Assembly: GCA_022494885.1 (NCBI GenBank)
Contig: JAGVSM010002848.1
Coordinates: 62,001-126,000 of the forward strand
Source of the DNA: Micrasema longulum
Taxonomy: Eukaryota; Arthropoda; Insecta; Trichoptera; Brachycentridae
DNA: 64,000 nt
Reading direction: 5' to 3'
Shown here: positions 53,440 to 63,339 of the stretch, piece by piece
How the letters are laid out: every line of letters starts with the position of its first letter
How positions within the stretch are numbered: position 1 is the first letter of the stretch
Translations under genes and position numbers: made by a program
The notes under the pieces: model-generated
The model's input: only the letters and a program-made list of their open reading frames with translations
The model's database searches: none
Told to the model about the DNA's origin: nothing

Positions 53440-53565
53440 AGTGAGCCTCTTGTCATTGTTTTGACGAAGGTTCTGGTACTTTTGTCATGCGCCCCCTCCC
53501 TCCCACCTGCCTCCTGCCCAACAACCCGCCGCCTCCCGCGCCCCCCACAGCCGGTATTTGACAGG
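53440..53565. other. C-rich tract
   Basis: CGCCCCCTCCCTCCCACC and CCTCCCGCGCCCCCCACAGC lie within about 60 bp, in an AT-rich context. On the minus strand this gives runs of G that could form a G-quadruplex. Long overlapping open frames here reflect composition. Confidence 0.4.
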
Positions 53566-53839
53566 TCTGAATTATGTATTTGGTTTTTCTTCAGATCAAT
53601 AGTCCCCCAGTATTGTAATAAAGTCCTGAAATAAACCTCCACTAACCCTATTTATACGGAAATTTTATTTCCGTACGGAACATTAGAATTTGTTGGTCAT
53701 TTTCACATTTTCAGTGGCTTATTTTTATAGGTGAGAAAATAAAATTTCATTAACAACAGCTTTTTATTTCTTTTAATTCAGAAATTATGAACAGTATTTT
53801 TATTACAAAAAATGAATGTAAATCAACTCTGTTTTTCAC

Positions 53840-54065
53840 CAATTATATTATTTTTTTCTACCAACCGGTTTCAAAGCAACAGAAGCTTCTTTATCAAGGT
53901 TTTAAAACTAGTTAATTATACATTGATAATGAAGCTTGTGTAGCTTTGAAATCGGTCGGTAGAAAACATATTTAGAAAGTGGTTAAAAATGAAATTGCTT
54001 GATATTCCTTTATTTATTTTATTATAATGAATAACCATAAAGTTTGTGCTTCAAAAATATGTTTT
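53840..54065 (+). repeat. PLE-2 inverted pair with hammerhead-like motifs
   Basis: CTACCAACCGGTTTCAAAGC (53858, minus-strand motif) and GCTTTGAAATCGGTCGGTAG (53943, plus) face each other across about 50 bp. Each carries AAGCTT...AGCTTTGAAA.CGGT, similar in layout to PLE-1 but with a weaker core. The right part ends TTATTATAATGAATAACCAT, shared with 27416-27535 and 62110-62300. Confidence 0.5.
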
Positions 54066-54302
54066 TAAATTATTTTTTTAAATTTATTTTCTTTATTTAG
54101 TCAACAATCCTGAAATTAAGGATAGCAATAGTTTTAATAAATCGTAATTAATAGAAAAATTACTCGCAGAATTTTATTTTTGACGATTTGAATGCGTAAA
54201 TATGCGTATCGAAGGGTACTAGACCCGTCGGTACAAACCGATATACCAACATCAAAAGTGATGGTGGGGAGATCGGTAGTGTATCTTTGTAATCGCTCGG
54301 GA

Positions 54303-54463
54303 GAATTTATCTTCAACATTGACGTCACAATGAAGCTATGTAAATTTGGTGGGTAAATATGTGTACCGTGATGTTTGCTTCCCCTTGTTACATATCGATG
54401 AATTTATCTTCAACACTGACGTCACAATGAAGCTATGTCAATTTGGTGGGTAAATATGTGTAC
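54303..54463 (+). repeat. 64-bp direct repeat, period 97
   Basis: 54303-54366 recurs at 54400-54463 with two substitutions (GAATTTATCTTCAACA, TGACGTCACAATGAAGCTAT, TTTGGTGGGTAAATATGTG). Each contains a TGACGTCA palindrome. Confidence 0.85.
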
Positions 54464-54568
54464 GAAATTAACCTATGATAATATTAACGAAAATAATATT
54501 AACTTACATTTATTATATTTTAAAAACGTATTCCTATCAGTGCAATCATGTAACTAAGAACAGCGTCG

Positions 54569-55483
54569 CAATGAGGAAGTTCGGTGGTATTTGAAAAAAA
54601 AATGATAATAGTCCATTAAAGTAAGTTTTTTTTTTTTAACTTTTCTTTATGGTATTATCAGCGCATCAATTGCTCACTAGAAAAACTAAGACCATTATTT
54701 ACAAAACTCTCCTCAGAACGATCATAACATATGGTGCCGAATGCTGGGTTATGACCCAAAGAGATGAAAATATGGTATTAGTATTCGAAAGAAAAATATT
54801 AAGGAACATATTTGGTGTTGTCAACCGAAACGGAGTGTGGAGGAGACGGTTGAATCATGAATTAGAGGCACTGTACGGCGAACCCAACATTGCACAATTC
54901 ATCAAAATAAGAAGATTGCAATGGTTAGGCCATGTGCACAGAATGAATGATAACCGCATCCCAAAAAATATTCTTTATTTTACTCCGGAAGGCAGACGGA
55001 GCTGAGGCAGACCAAAATTAAGATGGCTGGATAATGTGGAAATTGACATTAGAGCGATTAGCCTGACGAACTGGAGAAGAGCCGCGGGGTGCGAGGACTA
55101 ATAGAGACAAATTCTGGAGGAGGCCAGGGCCCACAACGGGCTGTAGCGCCACTGATGATGATGATTATCGGCGCTACAATTTTTTAAAGTTTAAATTTCT
55201 GAAAGAGCTCCGCGTGAGACGTCAGAGGTTCTTTTCCGTTTATTCTCGATCAGTTCATTCTATTGCTCTATCTACGGCAAGCAAACTGGAAATCTTTCAT
55301 ACATTAATATCACAGGTTGATTAATATGAACCTGTGACGCCATTCAAAGTAGTTCGTTTTTATTCAAATGTTTTTTTTTTTTTTCGTACATTTTCAGGAA
55401 ACTTTGAAGTACAATTTTACGATCCAATTCGAACCGCGCGCAAGAAAACGTTTATTGTGTACAATTTCTGAAGTTCCTCATTG
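54569..55483. mobile_element. MITE-E copy split by an RTE
   Basis: CAATGAGGAAGTTCGGTG at 54569 and CTGAAGTTCCTCATTG ending 55483 are inverted termini. The two halves (54569-54664 and 55175-55483) rejoin within ATTATC(A/G)GCGC, giving an element of about 400 bp without the insert. Confidence 0.7.
54665..55163 (+). pseudogene. RTE-like LINE C-terminus with (GAT)n tail
   Basis: The plus frame reads KTKTIIYKTLLRTIITYGAE, CWVMTQRDENMVLVFERKIL, RNIFGVVNRNGVWRRRLNHE, RRLQWLGHVHRMNDNRIPKN and PEGRRS, then a TGA, RPKLRWLDNVEIDIRAISLT and NWRRAAGCED. 'YG.E.W', 'FERKILR.I+G', 'RLQWLGHVHRM' and 'GR.RPK.RW' are RTE C-terminal boxes. The single stop replaces what should be a G/R in the 'GRRSRGRPK' stretch. 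The element ends (GAT)n at 55153-55163. The 11-bp target copies ATTATCAGCGC (54654-54664) and ATTATCGGCGC (55164-55174) flank it. Confidence 0.85.
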
Positions 55484-55985
55484 TAAAAAAAGGTTGTGAT
55501 ATTTCCCTATTGTGAATCCATAAGGCACGTGTATGAACATTAAAATACCTAGTTTGCAGAAAATCCGATCGTGTAACACTTAGTCGTAAATAGTACCAGA
55601 ATGCAAACTGCCACCATTAGCATGGAGTGGTGTACAAGCGCGGAGTATCGGAATGGCGCATATGTCGTCACGTGCTTGACCTAAAACCGGCCATATTTGC
55701 AGCCAGAAATTTTCTTAATATTGTTATTTACGGAGGAAACAGGTTTCCGTATAGTGCGATATTTGGCGCGAATCGGGGTAGTTTATAATTCAAACACGGC
55801 CACAAGTTTCAACACTGCAATGAGGATGTTCAGTGCAACGGGAAATTGGATATATTTTTTTGCACCACATCAGGCCGTAAGGCGCAATAACAATTGTGAA
55901 TTACAACACAGAAGATGGCTTGGGAAAATCACATTAAATTTTTGAACAAATATAATTTGCACACCGAACAAACAAAATTCACTTA
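55484..55985. other. Unassigned, with a short MITE-E terminus
   Basis: 55817-55855 (CAATGAGGATGTTCAGTGCA, ACGGGAAATTGGATAT) is an isolated MITE-E end. The surrounding sequence is GC-balanced without recognisable coding. Confidence 0.35.
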
Positions 55986-56295
55986 AATAATGACCGAATA
56001 AGAAATGAGGAGATAAGACGCCGTACAAAGGTGACCGATATCGCAGAAAGAGTGGGAAGACAAAAATGGCAGTTGGTGGGTCATGTGGCGAGACAAGTTG
56101 ATATGTGGCCCCCAGAATACCAAACTGGAGACACTACGAAAGTAGGGAGACCACAGAGGAGATGGACTGACGACGTCGTCGAACTCGTGGGCCATGGGTG
56201 GAAACAGACTGCCCAGGACAGAAATAATGGAAAAATTTGCAAGAGGCCAGCAGTGGAAAGAAACGGGCTGATAAAAAGAAGAAGAATGTAGAAAG
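55986..56295 (+). pseudogene. RTE-like LINE C-terminal tail
   Basis: The plus frame reads NDRIRNEEIRRRTKVTDIAE, RVGRQKWQLVGHVARQVDMW, GRPQRRWTDDVVELVGHGWK and QTAQDRNNGKICKRPAVERN ending KRRRM. 'IRN..IR..T.V.DI..R....KW.W.GH+AR', 'GRP..RW.DD+' and 'W...A.DR..W' are the usual RTE tail; here the expected W after DRN is lost. The (GAA)n-like end GATAAAAAGAAGAAGAATG matches the tail type at 42250. Confidence 0.8.
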
Positions 56296-56699
56296 AGTCC
56301 AACGAAAATTTTTAACATTCATTAATTTTCAATGAATTCGTTTAAAAAAATATTTATACGAATTTATTGACATTCTAGTTTTATTCCATATTCGAACTTC
56401 CCGCCCATACAACCATAGACAATTCCTTACTGTAAATCCGGTCACACGTGAAACAATAAAGTACCTACCTATTTTAGCAAGCGTCTTACAGGGATATCTA
56501 TGGAAATTTTCCAAGGGCTCTTCTGTAATAGCTTTTTTTTTCATTTCGACGAGAGTGGGACGATTACTTAAGTCCTTTGAATTTCTAATAAATCACTTCT
56601 CGTGAAAAAGTCTGGGGTGTCGAAATTTGGCAGGTATTTAGAATGTGTTTGAAAATTCCATAAATAGAGAGCCGTTGATGTGATTTCTGTAGGAAAATA
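56296..56699. other. Intergenic sequence, nothing recognised
   Basis: A 71-codon minus frame at 56329-56544 shows no family resemblance. Confidence 0.3.
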
Positions 56700-56990
56700 G
56701 CTTTATTATTTATTTATGCTTTATTAAGTTAGTTCATAACATCTTAACAACTAATATAAACTTTAAATAATAGTACAACTTCTTTTTCAAAAGTTCTCAA
56801 TAAGATATTTTTTCAAATTAATTTGAAATATTTCGATTTTTCCTATTTTCTTTATTTCTTCAGGTAACTCATTGTACAGCTTCAATCCCTTGCACAATGA
56901 GTTTTGAGATTCTGTTTTTCTCCTCATTAGTAAGCTTATATTTTTTACCCCTTGTTTTTTATATGTATGACATTGTTGGTTAAATTTTAT
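56700..56990 (-). pseudogene. LINE C-terminus (CR1/Jockey-like) and 3' UTR
   Basis: The minus strand reads QGVKNISLLMRRKTESQNSL, CKGLKLYNELPEEIKKIGKI and EIFQINLKKYLIENF before a stop at about 56790. This is the '..KG..+YN.LP..I+.......FK..L+.YL' terminus, similar to 14696-15010. A tail with AATAAATAATAAAG lies at 56700-56715. Confidence 0.7.
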
Positions 56991-57244
56991 TATTTTTTTT
57001 AATTAATCACCCTCAAGAAATAAAAGACGAGTTATACTTTAATCCACAAATTTGGAATATCCAGTAACCAGTTCCATCGCTTTCGCGACATCTTCGAGAC
57101 TGGTATCTTTATTACGGAGTTCGATGTATTTATACAAAACAGAGGTAAGGATAGATAATTCAAAATTATATGAAAGTAAATTAAATAAAGTTATTTATAT
57201 CTTAAGGATCATTATCAAAAAAAATTCGGGTTAACTTATGAGTT

Positions 57245-57972
57245 GATATAATGCTATTTAAATGAGTTAAAGTATTTTATTTTTAGTGTCCCATCCTTTG
57301 CGAGTGTGATTTTTGTCAATTATGATTTCTAAAAAACAAAGGGTAAAAAGTCATTAGAAAATATATATTACAATGGAGAATGCACGTGTGTTATCTGTTC
57401 ATTAAGTAATTCTACGTCGGGTTTATTTTTCAATCTATTAATTTCAAGAATTGGCCTTTAGGTACAACATGAATTATTTTTACGTTATTTTTTAAATCAA
57501 AGGAATGTATATTTTGTTTTAAATGATTGGCAAAATTTGAATTATCTTAATTATTGGACCATGATTGTGTGTGCTCTTTTATGCGTGTTTTAAAGGCTCT
57601 ACCCGCTTGGCCTACGTAGCGTGTATTTTTACAGCTTTTACAATTTCTGGTGTTTTTTACTTTTCTGTAAATATTACCTCGTGGAGTTTTTTTTAATCAA
57701 AAGCTAAAAAATATATGTTTTTTAAAAATATGTTATAAATTACTAATATTGCAAAATTTGAATTATCTTAATTATTGGACCATGATTGTGTGTGCTCTTT
57801 TATGCGTGTTTTAAAGGCTCTACCCGCTTGGCCTACGTAGCATGTATTTTTACAGCTTTTACAATTTCTGGTGTTTTTTTACTTTTCTGTAAATATTACC
57901 TCGTGGGGTTTTTTTAAATCAAAAGCTAAAAAATACATGTTTTTTAAAAATATGTTATAAATTACTAATATT
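57245..57972 (-). pseudogene. Penelope-like element, GIY-YIG endonuclease remnant
   Basis: The minus strand (from about 57700) reads NIYRKVKNTRNCKSCKNTRY, VGQAGRAFKTRIKEHTQSWS, then NFANHLKQNIHSFDLKN and KIIHVVPKGQFLKLID. C-x2-C followed by 'YVGQAGR.FKTR.KEH' and 'S.FA.HL' is the GIY-YIG module at the C-terminus of Penelope-like retroelements, which nicks the target. The canonical GIY is lost or replaced and stops occur. The first part is present twice (57530-57972). No RT domain is seen. Confidence 0.75.
57530..57972. repeat. Tandem duplication of 221-222 bp
   Basis: 57530-57750 and 57751-57972 are nearly identical, with a few substitutions and single-base length changes in homopolymers. 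A third partial start follows at 57973 (GCAAAATTTAAATTATT). The unit covers the Cys pair and YVGQAGR core of the Penelope remnant. Confidence 0.9.
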
Positions 57973-58079
57973 GCAAAATTTAAATTATTACTAATTATAA
58001 TTAGTCTTAGCTTCTAGAAACAATTCATCAAAAAGAGCAAAACAGTAGAGACGCGCCAGTGGTAAATATCTATATTGAT
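57973..58079. repeat. Repeat shared with 28255-28400
   Basis: CTTAGCTTCTAGAAACAATT, GAGCAAAACAGTAGAGACGC and GCCAGTGGTAA are the reverse complement of 28258-28320. Both copies lie next to SINE-B sequences. Confidence 0.55.
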
Positions 58080-58262
58080 ATGAAATATTATTTAAAAGGG
58101 TTTTTTTACACTAGAACATTTCATAGTCCCTAAACTGGTACCTGAAGCGTAAGACTGGTCACCTTACCTTTATGTAACAAAAATGGTGAAGATACGCTGC
58201 GATTGGTGTACAAATGCAGTGCCCTATGCACCATTAAGTGCTTAAAGGGAATGATGATGAGT
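58080..58262 (+). mobile_element. SINE-B body, headless
   Basis: ATTTCATAGTCCCTAAACTG, GTACCTGAAGCGTAAGACTG, ATACGCTGCGATTGGTGTAC, CAGTGCCCTATGCACCATTA and AAAGGGAATGATGATGA. The tRNA-like head is absent. Confidence 0.75.
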
Positions 58263-59000
58263 GCTATAATCGAGGGAGGAAATACGAAAATACGTTTGTA
58301 TTGTTTGCATTTGTTCATATAGGAACCGATTGCAACATTAGGCATACTAATATTTCTGGCTTGCCAACCCTCCCTATACTGAGCCTACTCCTAGTACAAG
58401 CAGAATTTGACGTTTTTTGTGCCATTTTTGTAAAAATGTTTGTATTAACTAATAAATAAAAAAATATTTAAAAAAAGAAATGTCAGACAGCATTTCCTTT
58501 TAAAAATGACCTCTAGCGAGTATACTGAAATATAAAAAAAACTCATTTATGTCTTTATTAATTCTATTATCTCCTTTTATCAAAACAGTATTTTTTATCT
58601 GTTTTCCATCGTTAAAAATAATTTACTCTTAATTCCTTTTTTAAAAATCCTCCCCAGTACCCAAGTACCTGCTGGCTCATTTAAATATGCATGTACCTAC
58701 CTATAAATATTTCATTATTATTCAGCCGTAAAGTAAACAGGTCGTATTTTGAATATCGAATACCAAACGGGCGCGGAAAACAATGGAACATGGACGGAGT
58801 GTTCTAAATTAGAATTTGACTAAACCATTAGGATGATGATTTATTGGGGAAAATAATAATATGGCCTACCTATGTTTCGCATTTCTATGAAATAGGTCGC
58901 GACTTAATTGGATTCTGTCGCAAATTCTATATTTATATCAGGTATGTATAATATTGTACAGCGCTTTGTATTAACGAATAGTTTTATAAAATATTTCTTC
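58263..59000. other. Intergenic sequence
   Basis: 58740-58775 (ATTTTGAATATCGAATACCA) recurs at 59104-59135 (ATTTTGAATGTCGAATACCA), a 350-bp-spaced direct repeat. No gene. Confidence 0.3.
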
Positions 59001-59004
59001 TTTT

Positions 59005-59105
59005 CGATTGACGCTTTGCGAGTCTATAAAGCCTACCTTAAAACTATTTTTTTATATTTAATTCTATTATGGGGAACAGAGAATCAAGAAATTATAAACA
59101 GAGTG
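59005..59105 (+). pseudogene. Possible LINE RT-thumb scrap
   Basis: The frame reads DALRVYKAYLKTIFLYLILL and WGTENQEIINRV. 'L...Y.AY..SI..YGI.+WG....+..R+' is the post-palm block of CR1/Jockey-like LINEs. Only about 33 codons. Confidence 0.35.
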
Positions 59106-59110
59106 TATTT

Positions 59111-60230
59111 TGAATGTCGAATACCAAACGCAAACAAAATAAAATAAAACTGACATACCACCATAGAATTAAGAATAGTCCAGAAAGAGCGTAGAATCAT
59201 ATTTGAATACATCTGAATGTGTCCAAAGAACCCCCGCTTTGCCCCACTTTAACCGCGCGCATGCGTACATTCAATATATATAATAATTCACCGCGTAATG
59301 TTGCCAGATCGCGAAAAATATAATCATAACACAAATGTAAGAAAATTATATGTTTTAAAAGGCAATTTGTTAATTTCTCTAAAATTGTATTGTCCACGCG
59401 GAAACATCGATTGACACAACAGAGTAGATAAGTAAAGGGTCATTTAATAAGATTAATTTAATTAATAAACTTTGAACTTAAAAAAATAATATTTTATTTG
59501 ACATAAAATGGATGTTCTTATGTCTTGTTAAATAAAAATTGATGTTTTAAAGATAATGTCGGTCAAATGTCCACCACGGCGTTGTTTAATCCGAGATCCC
59601 GGGTAATAAGTTTATGTTCCTTTAATTATGTTTATTTTATTATAATATCCAAATTTTGAATTAGTCAACTTTATTATGAAAATCCCTCTCCTCCACTCCT
59701 CCGCTCTATTTCCTCACCCCTTAACCTTCTTACGAGCTCTTTTTTTTCTCATTATTTCGTCTTATATAATATATTATTCTTCTCTTTACTGTGTAACATG
59801 TTCTCTCATTATACTTTTGAAAAACTTTAACTGGATGTATGTACTATTTTTTATATTTTGTATTCTTATAAAACAACTGTTGTTTTTCTTTAATAAAAAT
59901 ATATAAAAATAACAATTTTCATTAATTATCTCATTAGATGAGCACAGTACCGTAAAAAAATTGACTACCCTGGCAACACTAACAAAATGTCCATTTTGTT
60001 TTCTTTGACAATCTGACAGATGGAAAAATAATTAAATTTTTAAGTAATGCATTTGCTACTTACACGTGAAATGTGATTCCATCCTGTTTCTTTAAGGTCC
60101 TAGCAGTATTTCTACATTTTAAAACGTCACAACACGGCATAGTTGAACCGTCTTTTTAAACCGGTTCAAAATTGAGTTATCCATGTATGTATGAATTACT
60201 CATTTTTTAAACTTATATAAAAGGTTATTT
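59111..60230. other. AT-rich intergenic sequence
   Basis: 59220-59310 is CpG-enriched (TTTAACCGCGCGCATGCGTA, GTTGCCAGATCGCG). T-rich at 59670-59900. No family is recognised. Confidence 0.3.
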
Positions 60231-60233
60231 GCA

Positions 60234-60278
60234 ATGGCCTATGCACCATTAGGTGCGGAAAGGGAATGATGATGATTC
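60234..60278 (+). repeat. SINE-B 3' end
   Basis: GGCCTATGCACCATTAGGTG and CGGAAAGGGAATGATGATGA. Confidence 0.7.
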
Positions 60279-60309
60279 AGGAAAAAATCCAAAGGTACCA
60301 AATCACATT

Positions 60310-60430
60310 TTTGAAACATTTAATCTCTCTGTTGATATATTATATTGATAACACCCAAGTGGGTTGAATCTATTTCTTGTCTCCAAAGACTAGAAAAATA
60401 ATCTCAAGATATTGTTGGTTTTTCCTATAA
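60310..60430. repeat. FB-C terminal fragment
   Basis: AACACCCAAGTGGGTTGAAT, CTTGTCTCCAAAGACTAG and CTCAAGATATTG resemble an FB-C end, strongly diverged. Confidence 0.35.
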
Positions 60431-60579
60431 TACTAGTGCCTACGAAATACAATTTTTATGACTGTAGCTTTTCAGAACAAATGGATAAAGAATAAAAGTC
60501 ATTTCAGTATTGGAATGCAGTCTGTGCAGTGCATTTTCTATAAAAATATAACTGCACAAATAATAGCCATGCAGTTCCA

Positions 60580-60725
60580 AGCGCACGGCAGAGGGTGCAA
60601 TACCCGGTTCGAGTCCAGCTTCAGTCTCGTGTCCCCGAGGCGGGTGTGGGGTGGGTGTATGACCCAGTTACAAGACAGCCATCTCTGAGTAATATTTACT
60701 GAGAAAATAAATATCCCCCTAATTC
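60580..60725 (+). repeat. Possible SINE head
   Basis: GCAATACCCGGTTCGAGTCC is B-box-like, followed by GC-rich CCCGAGGCGGGTGTGGGG. No matching A-box was found. Confidence 0.3.
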
Positions 60726-60764
60726 AGGCTCCGAGGTTTTTACTTTACTTTGATTTATGGAGTG

Positions 60765-60875
60765 GATATAAGTTCGCGTCGTTGTGTACTGGTTGACGCT
60801 TTCACCTACCGTTTTTGTAGTCCTCGGTTCGATTCCTGGCAGGGTGGATATGAAATATTTATTTTAAAGATTTTT
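60765..60875 (+). repeat. tRNA-like SINE head
   Basis: TTCGCGTCGTTGTGTACTGG to GTCCTCGGTTCGATTCCTGG resembles the SINE-B head type with an intact B-box, followed by GATATGAAATATTTATTTTA as in SINE-B. The body is missing and MITE-E follows. Confidence 0.55.
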
Positions 60876-60879
60876 TTAA

Positions 60880-61245
60880 CTGCAAGTTAAGAGGCTTTTA
60901 AACAGAGCCAAATATTCATATATCGTATTATCAGCGCTTTAATTTATTTTAATTTTGTATTTCTGAAATTATTTCGCCTCTGACGCGTCTCAGTTCTCTT
61001 CCGCTTCTTCTCGGCCAGTTCTGCCGATTGGTTCGTTGACTTACCGTAAACCGGAAATCTTTCTCAACTCAAGAGAGTGAGAATAAGAATCATTAGTTGA
61101 TTCATATGCACTAGTTACGTTGTTCAAAATCGTTCCTTTTTTATTAAAATATTTTTTCATACATTTTCAAGAAACTTTAATTGTTACCGCGCGTAAGAAA
61201 ACATTTTTTCTATCCAATTTTCCGTAGGGCTTAAGTTCTTAATTA
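60880..61245. mobile_element. MITE-E copy
   Basis: ATATATCGTATTATCAGCGC, CGCCTCTGACGCGTCTCAG, CCGTAAACCGGAAATCTTTC, ACATTTTCAAGAAACTTTAA and ATCCAATTTTCCGTAGGGC. The right terminus is decayed (TAAGTTCTTAATTATC). Confidence 0.65.
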
Positions 61246-61249
61246 TCAA

Positions 61250-61388
61250 TTCATCATCATCATCATCATTCCCTTTTCACACCTGATGGTGCATAGGGCA
61301 CTGCATTGGTACACCAATTGCAGCGTATCTTGATAAAAAAAATTGTTACATGAAGGTAAGATGATCAATCTTACGCTTCAGGTACAGT
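61250..61388 (-). mobile_element. SINE-B 3' half
   Basis: (ATC)n at 61256-61273, then CCTGATGGTGCATAGGGCAC, ACACCAATTGCAGCGTATCT, TTACATGAAGGTAAGATGAT and TTACGCTTCAGGTACAG. Confidence 0.75.
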
Positions 61389-61449
61389 TTTTACTTACAG
61401 TTTTTTGGATTAAACATACGTTTTTAGGTTAGGTTAGTGTCCATCAAAC

Positions 61450-61545
61450 ATGGCTCAGCCTCATTGCTCCTGAACTTGCACCTGAAGGGCAGGACTGATC
61501 ACCTTACCTTCCTGTTACAGATACGCTGCAATGATTATGATTTTT
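61450..61545 (+). repeat. SINE-B fragment, opposite orientation
   Basis: CTGAACTTGCACCTGAAGGG, CAGGACTGATCACCTTACCT and CAGATACGCTGCAATGATTA. It forms an inverted pair with 61250-61388. Confidence 0.55.
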
Positions 61546-61880
61546 TTTTTGCCCTTTAATAAATAAGGAATATATATTTTTTTTATTTTTTTTTTTTTAT
61601 TTCCCTTTTTAATTACTAAAAAATACCATATTATCTTTTACTGAATATTTTATTTTTTTCTTTCTTATGTGATACAAAAATATTATAACTGTCCATTATT
61701 TATTACAGGAGCAAAGATTCATTAACATTTTCTTGTATACCCACGAACAGGCCATGCCTTTGTGGGATTTTTTAGTTTACTATTTTTCTATTAATATGTA
61801 TTTCATTGAAATGTAATTATGCTTTTCTTTTAATACTCTGTTTTATTATTATTTTTATTGTAAAAAAACAAAAAAATTTT
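61546..61880 (+). mobile_element. Tail-G copy with conserved hairpin
   Basis: TTTGCCCTTTAATAAATAAG, GTCCATTATTTATTACAGG, hairpin CCCACGAACAGGC-CAT-GCCTTTGTGGG (61740-61766) and the T-run ATTTTTTAG. It closely matches 35990-36310. Confidence 0.65.
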
Positions 61881-61989
61881 TTTTTTTTTAAAATTCAAAA
61901 TTATGGTTAAAGAAAAGCTTTCTCTAAACATCAACGTAATAGTATATTTTCATTACTATTTTATTAGTATTTTTTTCAATTTCTATACT

Positions 61990-62095
61990 TTTTCATGGAC
62001 CAGGTGGATTTATCAACACCCTGGGGAGCTGTTTATATTAACATATTACAACAGAGATGAATAACATTTAAGAGAAGGTAATATAGAAGTCGTTA
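61990..62095. repeat. FB-C left-arm fragment
   Basis: TTATCAACACCCTGGGGAGC, ACATATTACAACAGAGATGA and AAGAGAAGGTAATATAGAAG. Confidence 0.65.
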
Positions 62096-62109
62096 AATTG
62101 TTGACAAGA

Positions 62110-62300
62110 AGAATTGATTTATTAATTTTATTGGCAGTAAATAATTTATTATTTAAATATACCTTGAGAAATAAGCTTGTTTAGCTTTAAAACCGGTCGG
62201 TGGAAAAGAAGTGTTAAATAAAAACAAAGTTCTTTTATTTATTCTATTATAATGAATAACCACAAAGTTAGTGTTTTAAATATAAAATTTATAACTTATT
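62110..62300 (+). repeat. PLE-2 copy
   Basis: AAGCTTGTTTAGCTTTAAAA followed by CCGGTCGGTGGAAAAG, then TTCTATTATAATGAATAACC and ACAAAGTTAGTGTTTTAAAT. The hammerhead-like core is decayed (TAAAA replaces TGAAA). Confidence 0.55.
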
Positions 62301-63190
62301 ACTGTTTTATATTGTCTGGTAGAAAATATCAACGCTCACAGTATTGATTCATTAAATGTTTAATCTATGTAGCATATTGCCTGCAGATCTCAAGTCCAGT
62401 GAAGATCGGGTCCGTTGCCAACTAGCGGATAATGACTCCGTTGGACGATGTCCAATAGATATTGAAATCCCGGTTATATGAGCTCGAGGAGGAGGCTTAA
62501 AGCCGGCAGCTGGTGCACCTTATTTACTCGGTGCATTGCTGGTTTTCTGATCTTAAAAATAAATATTCGAGAAAATAACACACAGAACCTCGCCACTAAA
62601 ATCTTATTGTTAACCCTCCCTCCCCGGTGATATGTATCTAGTTCACATTGCGTCTAATAATTATAATATCTTTATATGATAAATATTGGGTTTAGATTTT
62701 CAGCATTCCTTCATTGAACATTTACGTATCGACTGAAATAATTTGTTATTAAATAGTAAGTACTTATTAGACACAAAAAAGCATTTTATTGGAAATCGGG
62801 AATAAATTACAAATATCATCAAAAGTATAATCTCAGTCAGTCACGTAGTCCAGTACTATATAGCTACTCAGTAGCTCTCGGGAAGTTGACGCGGGTGCAC
62901 GTTAGCAATACCCAATGGTTTTTTCATGTTTTCAGCAGCTAGATTTGAAATATTGAAAGATGATTCTTTGAATTAAATTATGGTTAATTAAAGCCATTCT
63001 CCATAAATATTCCATTTTTCCCTTTTTACATCTCTCATTTTTTAATGTGTAGTGACTACACAGCACCGTAACGCGCGGGTGTATTTAGGACAGTAAGGGA
63101 AAGGTTAATTAAATTGAAAAATATGAGGTTTAAATATTTCACAATATTTTGAGTGTGAAAAAATGTTTACGAATGTTATAAGGGAACTAA
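62301..63190. other. Unassigned, partly GC-richer
   Basis: 62380-62530 is GC-balanced (GAAGATCGGGTCCGTTGCCA, GAGCTCGAGGAGGAGGC, AAAGCCGGCAGCTGGTGCAC) and lacks an ORF; a tRNA-like or SINE origin is possible but unproven. The rest is AT-rich. Confidence 0.3.
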
Positions 63191-63194
63191 AAAT

Positions 63195-63300
63195 ATTGAA
63201 AAGTTTTTTCAGGCGTTGCCTAGTAGGTGAAATAATTCGGCCAAACGAATCTCACCCAAATCAGCAAAGATTTCAGCTCTTTTACTTAAAATAATGACAT
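63195..63300. repeat. FB-C fragment
   Basis: TCAGGCGTTGCCTAGTAGGT, GAAATAATTCGGCCAAACGA and AGATTTCAGCTCTTTTAC match the inner part of FB-C. Confidence 0.55.
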
Positions 63301-63339
63301 TATATCCACCCACCCGGATCCGTTTTAAATGTCTTATGG

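Noticed and set aside
53397..53642. Overlapping open frames over the C-rich tract
   Set aside because: Proline/glycine-rich composition on both strands follows from the C-rich DNA; no family.
54303..54463. CRISPR-like repeat
   Set aside because: Only two copies, and the 64-bp repeat is too long.
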